From the NCBI RefSeq assembly GCF_018388465.1, contig NZ_CP074404.1, positions 2,852,001 through 2,916,000 of the forward strand: a stretch of 64,000 nucleotides of DNA. The letters are read 5' to 3'. Below are positions 56,580-64,000 of the stretch, piece by piece. A program made the translations under genes and the position numbers. The notes beneath the pieces were generated by a model. The model was not told the DNA's origin, made no database searches, and saw only the letters and a list, made by a program, of their open reading frames with translations. The stretch's first letter is position 1, and the number at the start of each line of letters is the position of its first letter. The DNA is from Cellulomonas fengjieae (GTDB taxonomy: Bacteria; Actinomycetota; Actinomycetes; Actinomycetales; Cellulomonadaceae).

Positions 56580-56920
56580 CAGATGTCCTTACCGGAGCGC
56601 TTGGCGACGCGGACCCGAACGTTGCGGGTACGGCCGTCGCGCTCGACCTGCTCGGTGCGGTAGCCGACCCGGGTGCCCTTCTTGGTCTCCGGGTCCACGA
56701 GCATCACGTTGCTGATGTGGATGGGCGCCTCGACGGTCTCGATGCCGCCGGTGCGCGTGCCGCGCTGCGTCTGGCCGGCCTTGACGTGCTTCTGCACGCG
56801 CTGGACGCCCTCGACGACGAGCCGCTGCGACTCGACCAGGACCTCGAGCACGCGGCCCTGACGGCCCTTGTCGCGCCCGGAGATGACGACGACCAGGTCG
56901 CCCTTCTTGATCTTCGCCAT
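56579..56920 (-). CDS. rplX: 50S ribosomal protein L24
   Basis: The 113-residue protein begins [27 protein letters not shown] (KOW motif) and has [26 protein letters not shown]24 starts large-subunit assembly. The ATG at 56920 lies 2 bases after rplN. Confidence 0.98.
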   Translation of the reverse strand: MAKIKKGDLVVVISGRDKGRQGRVLEVLVESQRLVVEGVQRVQKHVKAGQTQRGTRTGGIETVEAPIHISNVMLVDPETKKGTRVGYRTEQVERDGRTRNVRVRVAKRSGKDI

Positions 56921-56922
56921 GG

Positions 56923-57291
56923 TCAGAGCACCTCCGGAGCCAGCGAGATGATCTTCATGAACTTCTTGTCGCGCAGCTCGCGGCCCACCGGGCCGAAGAT
57001 GCGCGTGCCACGGGGCTCCCCGTCGCTCTTGAGGATCACGGCGGCGTTCTCGTCGAACTTGATGTAGGAACCGTCCGGACGGCGGCGCTCCTTGCGGGTG
57101 CGCACGATGACAGCCTTGACGACGTCGCCCTTCTTGACGTTGCCGCCGGGGATGGCGTCCTTGACGGTGGCGACGATGACGTCGCCGATGCCTGCGTAGC
57201 GGCGGCCGGAGCCGCCGAGCACGCGGATGCAGAGGATTTCCTTCGCACCCGTGTTGTCGGCGACACGAAGTCGCGACTCCTGCTGGATCAT
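56923..57291 (-). CDS. rplN: 50S ribosomal protein L14
   Basis: The 122-residue protein reads [20 protein letters not shown] and contains [20 protein letters not shown] and [28 protein letters not shown] precedes the start. A 173-base gap with a hairpin separates it from rpsQ, so the spc-type operon probably begins here. Confidence 0.98.
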   Translation of the reverse strand: MIQQESRLRVADNTGAKEILCIRVLGGSGRRYAGIGDVIVATVKDAIPGGNVKKGDVVKAVIVRTRKERRRPDGSYIKFDENAAVILKSDGEPRGTRIFGPVGRELRDKKFMKIISLAPEVL

Positions 57292-57384
57292 TTATTGCTC
57301 CTGATGTCTGGCGGGTTCTCGTGCTGCTGCCGTGGCATGCGTTCCGAGCCTGGCCGAACGGATAGTTGCCGTGATGCACACGTC

Positions 57385-57419
57385 GCGCCGGGTGTCCTAC
57401 GTCGAGCGACACCCGGCGC
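57385..57419. terminator. Hairpin between rpsQ and rplN
   Basis: GCGCCGGGTGTC (57385-57396) pairs with GACACCCGGCGC (57408-57419), a 12-bp stem and 11-base loop, 46 bases past the rpsQ stop. It likely ends the S10-type operon or reduces read-through into rplN. Confidence 0.7.
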
Positions 57420-57464
57420 CCGTGGGCAACTGGGGATCGTGCTGGGTCGTGCTGTGCTGAAGGC

Positions 57465-57758
57465 CTACTTGGCCTTCTCGAGGACCTCGACCAGGCGCCA
57501 CCGCTTAGTGGCGCTCAGTGGCCGGGTCTCCATGATGAGCACGAGGTCGCCCACGCCCGCCGAGCTCTGCTCGTCGTGCGCCTTGACCTTGCTCGTGCGG
57601 CGGATGACCTTGCCGTAGAGCGGGTGCTTGACCCGGTCCTCGACCTCGACCACGACCGTCTTCTGCATCTTGTCGCTGACCACGTAGCCGCGCCGCGTCT
57701 TGCGGTCGCCACGGTCCTGCGTCACCGCAGTGGTGCTCTCGTTCTTCTCGTCGCTCAT
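57465..57758 (-). CDS. rpsQ: 30S ribosomal protein S17
   Basis: The 97-residue protein has [39 protein letters not shown] and [31 protein letters not shown]. The ATG at 57758 has GAGG six bases upstream. The first ~18 residues are a variable polar tail. Confidence 0.97.
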   Translation of the reverse strand: MSDEKNESTTAVTQDRGDRKTRRGYVVSDKMQKTVVVEVEDRVKHPLYGKVIRRTSKVKAHDEQSSAGVGDLVLIMETRPLSATKRWRLVEVLEKAK

Positions 57759-57766
57759 GGTCGACC

Positions 57767-58006
57767 TCACTCGCTCGCGCTCGGGGCGGTACGGATGCCG
57801 AGCTCGCGCTCACGCAGGATCGTGTAGATCCGCGCGATGTCGCGACGAACGGCCTTCAGACGCCCGTGGCTCTCGAGCTGGCCCGTCGCGGACTGGAAGC
57901 GGAGGTTGAACAGCTCCTCCTTGGACTTCTTCAGCTCGGCGACCAGCTTCTCGTCGTCGAAGGTGTCCAGCTCGCTGGGAGCCAGTTCCTTGGTGCCGAT
58001 AGTCAT
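57767..58006 (-). CDS. rpmC: 50S ribosomal protein L29
   Basis: The 79-residue helical protein has [49 protein letters not shown]29 lies at the exit tunnel near the trigger factor site. Its ATG overlaps the rplP stop. Confidence 0.97.
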   Translation of the reverse strand: MTIGTKELAPSELDTFDDEKLVAELKKSKEELFNLRFQSATGQLESHGRLKAVRRDIARIYTILRERELGIRTAPSASE

Positions 58007-58422
58007 CAGTTACCACCCTCGCGAACCACAAAGCGTGTCTTCATCGGGAGCTTGTGCTGCGCGCGGCGCATGGCCTCGCGAGCCAGGGGCTCCGGGACCC
58101 CGGCGAGCTCGAAGAGAACCCGGCCGGGCTTGACGTTGGCGATCCACCACTCGGGCGAACCCTTACCGGAACCCATGCGGGTCTCGGCAGGCTTCTTGGT
58201 GAGGGGGCGGTCCGGGTAGATGTTGATCCAGACCTTCCCTCCACGCTTGATGTGGCGGGTCATGGCGATACGAGCAGCCTCGATCTGCCGGTTGGTGACG
58301 TAGGCCGGCTCGAGAGCCTGGATGCCGTACTCACCGAAGGAGATCGCCGTACCACCGGTCGCGGCGCCGGAGCGCCCCGGGTGGTGCTGCTTGCGGTGCT
58401 TCAGCCTGCGCGGGATCAGCAT
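58006..58422 (-). CDS. rplP: 50S ribosomal protein L16
   Basis: The 138-residue protein has [67 protein letters not shown], the universal L16 sequence near the peptidyl-transferase centre. It lies 3 bases after rpsC. Confidence 0.98.
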   Translation of the reverse strand: MLIPRRLKHRKQHHPGRSGAATGGTAISFGEYGIQALEPAYVTNRQIEAARIAMTRHIKRGGKVWINIYPDRPLTKKPAETRMGSGKGSPEWWIANVKPGRVLFELAGVPEPLAREAMRRAQHKLPMKTRFVVREGGN

Positions 58423-58425
58423 GGC

Positions 58426-59259
58426 TCAGGCCCCCGTTCCGCTGTCAGTGGCCGGAGTCTCCGCGGGAGCGGAGGCGGCCTCGGTCGTCTCAGGAGCGTC
58501 GTTGCGCTCGCGACGAGGAGCGCCGGCCCGGGGGCCACGGTCGCTGCGCTCGCCACGGTCCGTCCGCGGGCCACGAGCCGGGCGAGGTGCCTGGGTCGCC
58601 TGCTCGCGAGCAAACTCCTTCTCGGTCATGTCGCCCTTGTAGACCCACACCTTGACGCCGATGCGCCCGAAGGTGGTGCGAGCCTCGAAGAAGCCGTAGT
58701 CGATGTTCGCGCGCAGGGTGTGCAGGGGCACACGACCCTCACGGTAGAACTCCGTGCGGCTCATCTCCGCGCCGCCGAGGCGGCCGGAGACCTGCACGCG
58801 GATGCCCTTGGCACCGGCGCGCTGGGCCGACTGGATGCCCTTGCGCATGGCGCGGCGGAACGAGACGCGGCTCGCCAGCTGCTCGGCGATGCCCTGGGCG
58901 ACGAGCTGAGCCTCGATCTCGGCGTTCTTGACCTCGAGGATGTTCAGCTGCACCTGCTTGCCCGTGAGCTTCTCGAGCTCGCCACGGATGCGGTCGGCCT
59001 CCGCGCCACGACGCCCGATGACGATGCCCGGGCGGGCGGTGTGGATGTCGACGCGGACGCGGTCGCGCGTGCGCTCGATCTCGACCTTCGCGATGCCGGC
59101 ACGCTCGAGGCCCGTGGCCATGAGCTTGCGGATCTTGACGTCCTCGCCCACGTAGTCGCGGTAGCGCTGACCCGGCTTCGTCGAGTCGGCGAACCAACGC
59201 GAGCGGTGATCGGTGGTGATGCCCAGGCGGTACCCGAGCGGGTTGACTTTCTGTCCCAC
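58426..59259 (-). CDS. rpsC: 30S ribosomal protein S3
   Basis: The 277-residue protein starts [20 protein letters not shown], has a type II KH domain (~40-110, [20 protein letters not shown]) and the S3 C-domain. Residues ~221-277 are an Arg/Gly- then Ala/Thr/Glu-rich extension. The ATG overlaps the rplV stop by one base. Confidence 0.98.
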   Translation of the reverse strand: MGQKVNPLGYRLGITTDHRSRWFADSTKPGQRYRDYVGEDVKIRKLMATGLERAGIAKVEIERTRDRVRVDIHTARPGIVIGRRGAEADRIRGELEKLTGKQVQLNILEVKNAEIEAQLVAQGIAEQLASRVSFRRAMRKGIQSAQRAGAKGIRVQVSGRLGGAEMSRTEFYREGRVPLHTLRANIDYGFFEARTTFGRIGVKVWVYKGDMTEKEFAREQATQAPRPARGPRTDRGERSDRGPRAGAPRRERNDAPETTEAASAPAETPATDSGTGA

Positions 59260-59630
59260 TATCGGGCCCGTCCCTTCGTCGTCTCGCGCTCAGCGACGAC
59301 CACGGTGATGTGGCTCGTCCGCTTGAGGATCTGGCTCGCCCGACCCTGCGCCCGCGGACGGAACCGCTTGAGCGTCGGACCCTCGTCGACGAATACCTCG
59401 GAGATGTAGAGGTCCGCCTCGTCCAACCGCTCGTTGGACCGCTTGGCGGCCTCACGAGCGTTGGCGATCGCGCTCTCCACAACCTTGAGTACCGTCTCCC
59501 CCGCGGCCTGCGGTGCGAACTTCAGCACCGCCACAGCCTCGCCGGCCTGCTTGCCACGGATGAGGTCCACGACGCGCCGGGCCTTCTGGGGCGTGACGCG
59601 GACGAACCGCGCCTTCGCCTTGGCTTCCAT
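59259..59630 (-). CDS. rplV: 50S ribosomal protein L22
   Basis: The 123-residue protein has [32 protein letters not shown] and the tunnel-loop region [30 protein letters not shown]22 lines the exit tunnel; loop changes give macrolide resistance, and none is obvious here. Confidence 0.98.
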   Translation of the reverse strand: MEAKAKARFVRVTPQKARRVVDLIRGKQAGEAVAVLKFAPQAAGETVLKVVESAIANAREAAKRSNERLDEADLYISEVFVDEGPTLKRFRPRAQGRASQILKRTSHITVVVAERETTKGRAR

Positions 59631-59686
59631 TGCTGTCCTGCCTTCTTGTCTCTGCCGGTGAGGGCGTCGCCTGGCTGACCCGGGGG

Positions 59687-59968
59687 TCAGCGGCGACGAC
59701 CCTTCCGGTCGTCCTTCTCGTGGCCGCGGAACGTCCGCGTCGGGGCGAACTCGCCGAGCTTGTGCCCGACCATCGACTCCGTCACGAACACCGGGGTGTG
59801 CTTGCGTCCGTCGTGCACCGCGAACGTGTGGCCGAGGAAGTCCGGCGTGATGACCGAACGGCGCGACCACGTCTTGATGACGTTCTTCGTGCCGGCGGTG
59901 TTCTGGACGTCGACCTTCTTCTGCAGGTGACCGTCGACGAACGGGCCCTTCTTCAGGCTACGTGGCAT
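59687..59968 (-). CDS. rpsS: 30S ribosomal protein S19
   Basis: The 93-residue protein reads [20 protein letters not shown] and has [30 protein letters not shown], the universal S19. It lies 12 bases after rplB. Confidence 0.98.
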   Translation of the reverse strand: MPRSLKKGPFVDGHLQKKVDVQNTAGTKNVIKTWSRRSVITPDFLGHTFAVHDGRKHTPVFVTESMVGHKLGEFAPTRTFRGHEKDDRKGRRR

Positions 59969-59980
59969 CTCAGGCTCCTA

Positions 59981-60820
<840 letters not shown>

Positions 60821-60838
60821 GAGTTCTCAGTCCTTCGC

Positions 60839-61141
60839 TCAGCCGACCGGACCGCCGAAGATGTCGATCGTTCCCTCGCGGAGGGTGACGATCGCACGCT
60901 TCGTGTCCTTGCGGCGGCCGATGCCGAAACGGGTCCGACGGGCCTTGCCCTGACGGTTCGCTGTGTTGACCGAGTCGACCTTGACGCCGAAGACCTGCTC
61001 GACGGCAATCTTGATCTCGGTCTTGTTGGCCCGCGGGTCGACGAGGAAGGTGTACTTCCCCTCGTCCAGCAGGCCGTAGCTCTTCTCGGAGACGACCGGC
61101 GCGAGCAAGATGTCGCGCGGGTTCTTGCCGATGTCGGTCAC
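60839..61141 (-). CDS. rplW: 50S ribosomal protein L23
   Basis: The 100-residue protein has [47 protein letters not shown]23 is the docking site for trigger factor and SRP at the tunnel exit. It overlaps the rplD stop by 4 nt. Confidence 0.98.
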   Translation of the reverse strand: MTDIGKNPRDILLAPVVSEKSYGLLDEGKYTFLVDPRANKTEIKIAVEQVFGVKVDSVNTANRQGKARRTRFGIGRRKDTKRAIVTLREGTIDIFGGPVG

Positions 61142-61821
61142 TTGGTCTCCTCCTCAGCCTCGGAGGACGCAGCCACGGCGGAACCCTTGACGGGACCGGC
61201 CAGGAACGCGTCGAGCGCGCCCTGCGTGAACACGACATCGTCCGAGATCAGGACGTCGTAGGTGTTGAGCTGGTCAGCGACCAGCAGGTGCACCCGCTCG
61301 ACGTTCCGCAGCGACTTCCACGTGATCTCGTCCTGACGCTCGACGACCACGAGGACGTTCTTGCGCCCCGAGAGGTTGTCCAGCACGGCGAGCGCGGACC
61401 GGGTCGACGGCGCCGTGCCCGGGGCGAAGCCCGAGACGACGTGGACGCGACCCGCACGAGCGCGGTCCGAGAGAGCACCGCGGAGCGCCGCGGCCTTCAT
61501 CTTCTTGGGGGTGCGCTGCGAGTAGTCACGCGGGGTGGGGCCGTGGACGACGCCACCACCGGCGAACTGCGGAGCACGCGTCGAACCCTGACGGGCGCGG
61601 CCGGTGCCCTTCTGCTTGTACGGCTTGCGCCCACCACCACGGACCTCGCCACGGCTCTTCGTGTCGTGGGTGCCCTGGCGAGCCGCCGCGAGCTGCGCGA
61701 CGACGACCTGGTGGATCAGCGGGATGTTGGTCTGCACATCGAAGACCTCCGCGGGCAGGTCGGCCGAGCCGGCCTTCTTGCCCTGGGAGTCGACGACGTC
61801 GACAGTCAGCGTGTCACTCAT
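61138..61821 (-). CDS. rplD: 50S ribosomal protein L4
   Basis: The 227-residue protein has [62 protein letters not shown], the L4 tunnel loop. In E. coli L4 represses its own operon; no E. coli-type leader is recognisable here. The ATG at 61821 is preferred over a GTG at 61827. Confidence 0.97.
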   Translation of the reverse strand: MSDTLTVDVVDSQGKKAGSADLPAEVFDVQTNIPLIHQVVVAQLAAARQGTHDTKSRGEVRGGGRKPYKQKGTGRARQGSTRAPQFAGGGVVHGPTPRDYSQRTPKKMKAAALRGALSDRARAGRVHVVSGFAPGTAPSTRSALAVLDNLSGRKNVLVVVERQDEITWKSLRNVERVHLLVADQLNTYDVLISDDVVFTQGALDAFLAGPVKGSAVAASSEAEEETK

Positions 61822-61823
61822 GG

Positions 61824-62483
61824 TCACGCCCCCTTCACAGCGGAACGCACGACCACGACGCCACCCTTGGGGCCGGGAACGGCACCCTTGACGAGGAGCA
61901 GGCCCCTCTCGACGTCGACCGCGTGCACGGTCAGGTTCTGGGTGGTCTGGCGGTCCACGCCCATGCGACCGGCCATCTTGATGCCCTTGAACACGCGCGA
62001 CGGCGTCGAGGCGCCACCGATCGAGCCGGGCTTGCGGTGGTTGCGGTGCGCACCGTGCGAGGCGCCGACGCCGTGGAAGCCGTGACGCTTCATGACACCG
62101 GCGGTGCCCTTGCCCTTGGTGGTGCCGATGACGTCGACGCGCGCGCCGGCCTCGAACAGAGCTGCGGTGAGCTCCTGGCCGAGCGTGAACTCGCCGGCGT
62201 TCGGCGTACGGATCTCGGCCACGTGCCGGCGGGGGGTGACCCCAGCCTTCTCGAAGTGGCCCTTCAGCGGCTTGGTGACCTTGCGCGGGTCGATCTGGCC
62301 GTGGGCCAGCTGGACCGCGGCGTAGCCGTCAGCGTCAGCGGAGCGCACCTGGGTCACGACGTTCGTGCCGACGGCGACGACGGTGACCGGGACGAGACGA
62401 CCGTTGTCGTCCCACACCTGGGTCATACCGAGCTTCGTGCCGAGCAGAGCCGTGACTGCGCGCTCGTTCTGCTGGGTAACCAT
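61824..62483 (-). CDS. rplC: 50S ribosomal protein L3
   Basis: The 219-residue protein has [27 protein letters not shown] and [44 protein letters not shown]3 starts assembly of the large subunit. Confidence 0.98.
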   Translation of the reverse strand: MVTQQNERAVTALLGTKLGMTQVWDDNGRLVPVTVVAVGTNVVTQVRSADADGYAAVQLAHGQIDPRKVTKPLKGHFEKAGVTPRRHVAEIRTPNAGEFTLGQELTAALFEAGARVDVIGTTKGKGTAGVMKRHGFHGVGASHGAHRNHRKPGSIGGASTPSRVFKGIKMAGRMGVDRQTTQNLTVHAVDVERGLLLVKGAVPGPKGGVVVVRSAVKGA

Positions 62484-62505
62484 AGAAATCAGTCCCTTCC
62501 CAGCG

Positions 62506-62814
62506 TCAGAGCTTGATCTCGATGTTCACGTCCGCAGGCAGGTCGAGACGCATGAGCGAGTCGACGGCCTTCGGCGTGGGATCGATGATGTCGATGAGCC
62601 GCTTGTGAGTACGCATCTCGAAGTGCTCGCGGCTGTCCTTGTACTTGTGGGGCGACCGGATGACGCAGAACACGTTCTTCTCCGTCGGCAGCGGCACCGG
62701 ACCCACGACCGACGCACCAGCGCGAGTCACCGTGTCGACGATCTTGCGCGCCGAGCTGTCGATGACTTCGTGGTCGTAGGACTTGAGCCTGATGCGGATC
62801 TTCTGTCCCGCCAT
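62506..62814 (-). CDS. rpsJ: 30S ribosomal protein S10
   Basis: The 102-residue protein reads [20 protein letters not shown] and has [43 protein letters not shown]. It is the first gene of the S10-type operon and doubles as NusE in antitermination. It is preceded by a ~220-nt leader. Confidence 0.98.
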   Translation of the reverse strand: MAGQKIRIRLKSYDHEVIDSSARKIVDTVTRAGASVVGPVPLPTEKNVFCVIRSPHKYKDSREHFEMRTHKRLIDIIDPTPKAVDSLMRLDLPADVNIEIKL

Positions 62815-63036
62815 GGCGCTTCTACTTCCCTCTGTTGGAACCGGCCCGTCCGACCCCCGCACTCGGGCGTGTCGCTTGGCGCGACACACCGTTGCGCTGC
62901 GTACCGTTTCCGGTACGGGATCGGTGGTTGTTGTCGGGCGCCAACCGCCGGGTACTCCCGGGGTCCAGACGCCGTCCACGTGTGTGAGCCCCGTCGTGTG
63001 CTGCGCGCGCTAACGCGCCGCCCTCGACTAGGCAAC
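62815..63036 (-). other. Long structured leader of the rpsJ operon
   Basis: From the predicted start near 63036 to the rpsJ ATG there is no gene. On the mRNA strand two small hairpins are clear: GTGTCGC/GCGACAC with a 5-base loop (62869-62887) and CGTACCG-GAAA-CGGTACG with a GNRA tetraloop (62900-62917). The GAGGGAAG stretch before the ATG is the ribosome binding site. The rest to 63146 holds the rpsJ promoter and the divergent lipoprotein -10. Confidence 0.55.
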
Positions 63037-63042
63037 CTGAAC

Positions 63043-63072
63043 AGTGTGCCAGACGGCGGCCGGGAACTCCAA
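63043..63072 (-). promoter_or_regulatory. Promoter of the S10-type operon
   Basis: On the minus strand TTGGAG (63072-63067), an 18-base spacer and CACACT (63048-63043). Confidence 0.55.
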
Positions 63073-63134
63073 TCGCGTCCGTCACACCCCGGGGGTGCGG
63101 GCCGTGTGATGTCGCCCACGACCACCCCCTCCAG

Positions 63135-63140
63135 TACCGT
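63135..63140 (+). promoter_or_regulatory. -10 hexamer TACCGT, leaderless lipoprotein start
   Basis: TACCGT, six bases, ATG at 63147; no ribosome binding site. Confidence 0.5.
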
Positions 63141-63146
63141 CCGGCC

Positions 63147-63548
63147 ATGAGCAACCGGACGGCGCAGCTCCTGGTCCCCCTCGCCACCGCAGCCGTCCTC
63201 GCGGGCTGCACGCCAGGCGGCGGGACCCCTCCGTCGCCGACGACGACGTCCCCGACCGCGGCGACCTCCACCCCGTCCGCCGGCTCGTCGACCGCGCCGG
63301 CGCCCTCCCCCACGTCCGACCCGACCACGGACCCGGCGGCGTCACCGTCCGCGACCACGCTGCCCACGCCCGGTGAGCCGTGCGACCCGGCCGCCGGCTC
63401 CCCCGACTGCACCGACGCCACGGTGGACGAGCAGTTCCGCCACATCGAGGGCTACGCGGAGTGCGTGGAGGCTCTGCCCGGCCACGAGTACGGGCTCTGC
63501 ACGGATCTCGACGGCGACGGCCGGGCGGGGTACCCCGAGTCCCGCTGA
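63147..63548 (+). CDS. Small lipoprotein with a calcium-loop-like C-terminus
   Basis: The 133-residue product has a signal peptide and lipobox VLAGC (Cys21), a ~55-residue Pro/Thr/Ser-rich linker, then a compact ~50-residue domain with four Cys (GEPCDPAAGSPDC, YAECVEAL, YGLCTDLDGDGRAGYPE). DLDGDGRAG resembles the Ca2+ loop of EF-hand, dockerin and Excalibur modules. Function is unknown. It lies divergent from rpsJ, between tuf and the S10 operon. Confidence 0.75.
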   Translation: MSNRTAQLLVPLATAAVLAGCTPGGGTPPSPTTTSPTAATSTPSAGSSTAPAPSPTSDPTTDPAASPSATTLPTPGEPCDPAAGSPDCTDATVDEQFRHIEGYAECVEALPGHEYGLCTDLDGDGRAGYPESR

Positions 63549-63566
63549 GCGGGCACAGCACGCACG

Positions 63567-63602
63567 AGAAGGGCCCGGGAGCCGAAGCTCCCGGGCCCTT
63601 CT
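63567..63602. terminator. Hairpin between the lipoprotein gene and tuf
   Basis: A perfect 16-bp stem (63567-63582 with 63587-63602) and CGAA loop between convergent stops; it can terminate both transcripts. Confidence 0.9.
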
Positions 63603-63630
63603 GCGGATCAGCTGCCCCGAGGGGCGAGCA

Positions 63631-64000
63631 TCACTTGATGATCTTGATGACCTTGCCCGAGCCGACGGTGCGGCCACCCTCACGGATGGCGAAGCCGAGG
63701 CCCTCCTCCATCGCGATGGGCTGGATGAGGTTCACGTGGATCTCGGTGTTGTCACCGGGCATGACCATCTCGGTGCCCTCGGGCAGCGTGATGACGCCGG
63801 TGACGTCGGTGGTGCGGAAGTAGAACTGCGGGCGGTAGTTCCCGTAGAACGGGTTGTGACGGCCGCCCTCGTCCTTGGCCAGGATGTAGACCTGACCCTC
63901 GAACTCGGTGTGCGGCGTGATCGAGCCGGGCTTGACGACGACCTGGCCGCGCTCGACCTCCTCGCGCTTGGTGCCACGCAGGAGCAGACCGACGTTCTCG
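63631..64000 (-). CDS. tuf: Elongation factor Tu, C-terminal part
   Basis: The last 122 residues of EF-Tu are present and run off the window edge. They include [61 protein letters not shown] and the ending [19 protein letters not shown]-Tu delivers aminoacyl-tRNA to the ribosome. The order tuf then rpsJ is standard, apart from the inserted lipoprotein. Confidence 0.99.
   Translation of the reverse strand, partial: ENVGLLLRGTKREEVERGQVVVKPGSITPHTEFEGQVYILAKDEGGRHNPFYGNYRPQFYFRTTDVTGVITLPEGTEMVMPGDNTEIHVNLIQPIAMEEGLGFAIREGGRTVGSGKVIKIIK

Noticed and set aside
62526..63561. Minus-strand open frames covering the rpsJ leader and the lipoprotein gene
   Set aside because: They lack domains and starts with context; rpsJ begins at 62814 and the plus-strand lipoprotein has a clear lipobox.

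Overview
The window is chromosomal DNA of a high-GC Gram-positive bacterium (Actinomycetota). GC is very high, ATG/GTG/TTG starts are mixed, and many actinobacterial markers are present: a WhiB-family protein of WhiD/WhiB3 type, a BldM-type regulator, GuaB3, a DUF5709 protein, an LLM/F420-type oxidoreductase and a LAxTG (class E sortase) cell-wall protein. A phosphoketolase-pta-ackA cassette fits a facultative, fermentative member of Micrococcales; Cellulomonas or a close relative is my best guess, made from gene content alone.

Layout. 1-7.6 kb: end of an unidentified gene, arfB, SURF1, then a phosphoketolase (xfp), pta and ackA cassette that splits sugar phosphates to acetyl-phosphate and turns that into acetyl-CoA or acetate plus ATP. 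7.6-15.4 kb: succinate-semialdehyde dehydrogenase, guaB3, a DEDDh exonuclease, a fusion of a Cro/C1-type DNA-binding domain to a complete MurA-type enolpyruvyl transferase, a MazG-like protein and guaB. 15.4-18.4 kb: a developmental/stress regulator cluster (bldM-like, a MerR-type regulator, whiD) and a lone groES with two CIRCE operators. 18.4-23.4 kb: a methyltransferase, a YbdK-type ligase, a PadR/membrane-protein pair, tsaD and a nitroreductase. 23.4-29.3 kb: a tightly overlapping minus-strand operon nnr - kinase - alr - tsaE - tsaB - rimI - sulfurtransferase. 29.4-37.3 kb: LLM oxidoreductase, acpS, glmS, coaA, a lipoprotein, dedA, def and glmM. 37.3-64 kb: ribosomal territory, nearly all on the minus strand: rplM-rpsI; a lysR/lysE pair, an ABC-F ATPase, truA, a ROK kinase and a hydrolase; rplQ-rpoA-rpsK-rpsM-rpmJ-infA; a LAxTG cell-wall protein; map-adk-secY; the spc-type and S10-type operons from rplO up to rpsJ; a small lipoprotein; and the 3' end of tuf.

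Most of the window is conserved core genome, and no mobile element, CRISPR array, tRNA or rRNA was seen. The least ordinary item is the HTH-MurA fusion at 11561-13135. An 18-bp perfect palindrome lies directly upstream, touching a -10 box placed for a leaderless transcript, so an autoregulated enzyme-repressor is a reasonable hypothesis. A second window-wide signal is that about fifteen genes have a -10-like hexamer exactly 6-7 nt before the start codon, which suggests widespread leaderless transcription. Other regulatory signals include a 12-bp inverted repeat around the whiD promoter, a FliA/WhiG-like promoter before the bldM-like gene, and a palindrome between divergent lysR and lysE.
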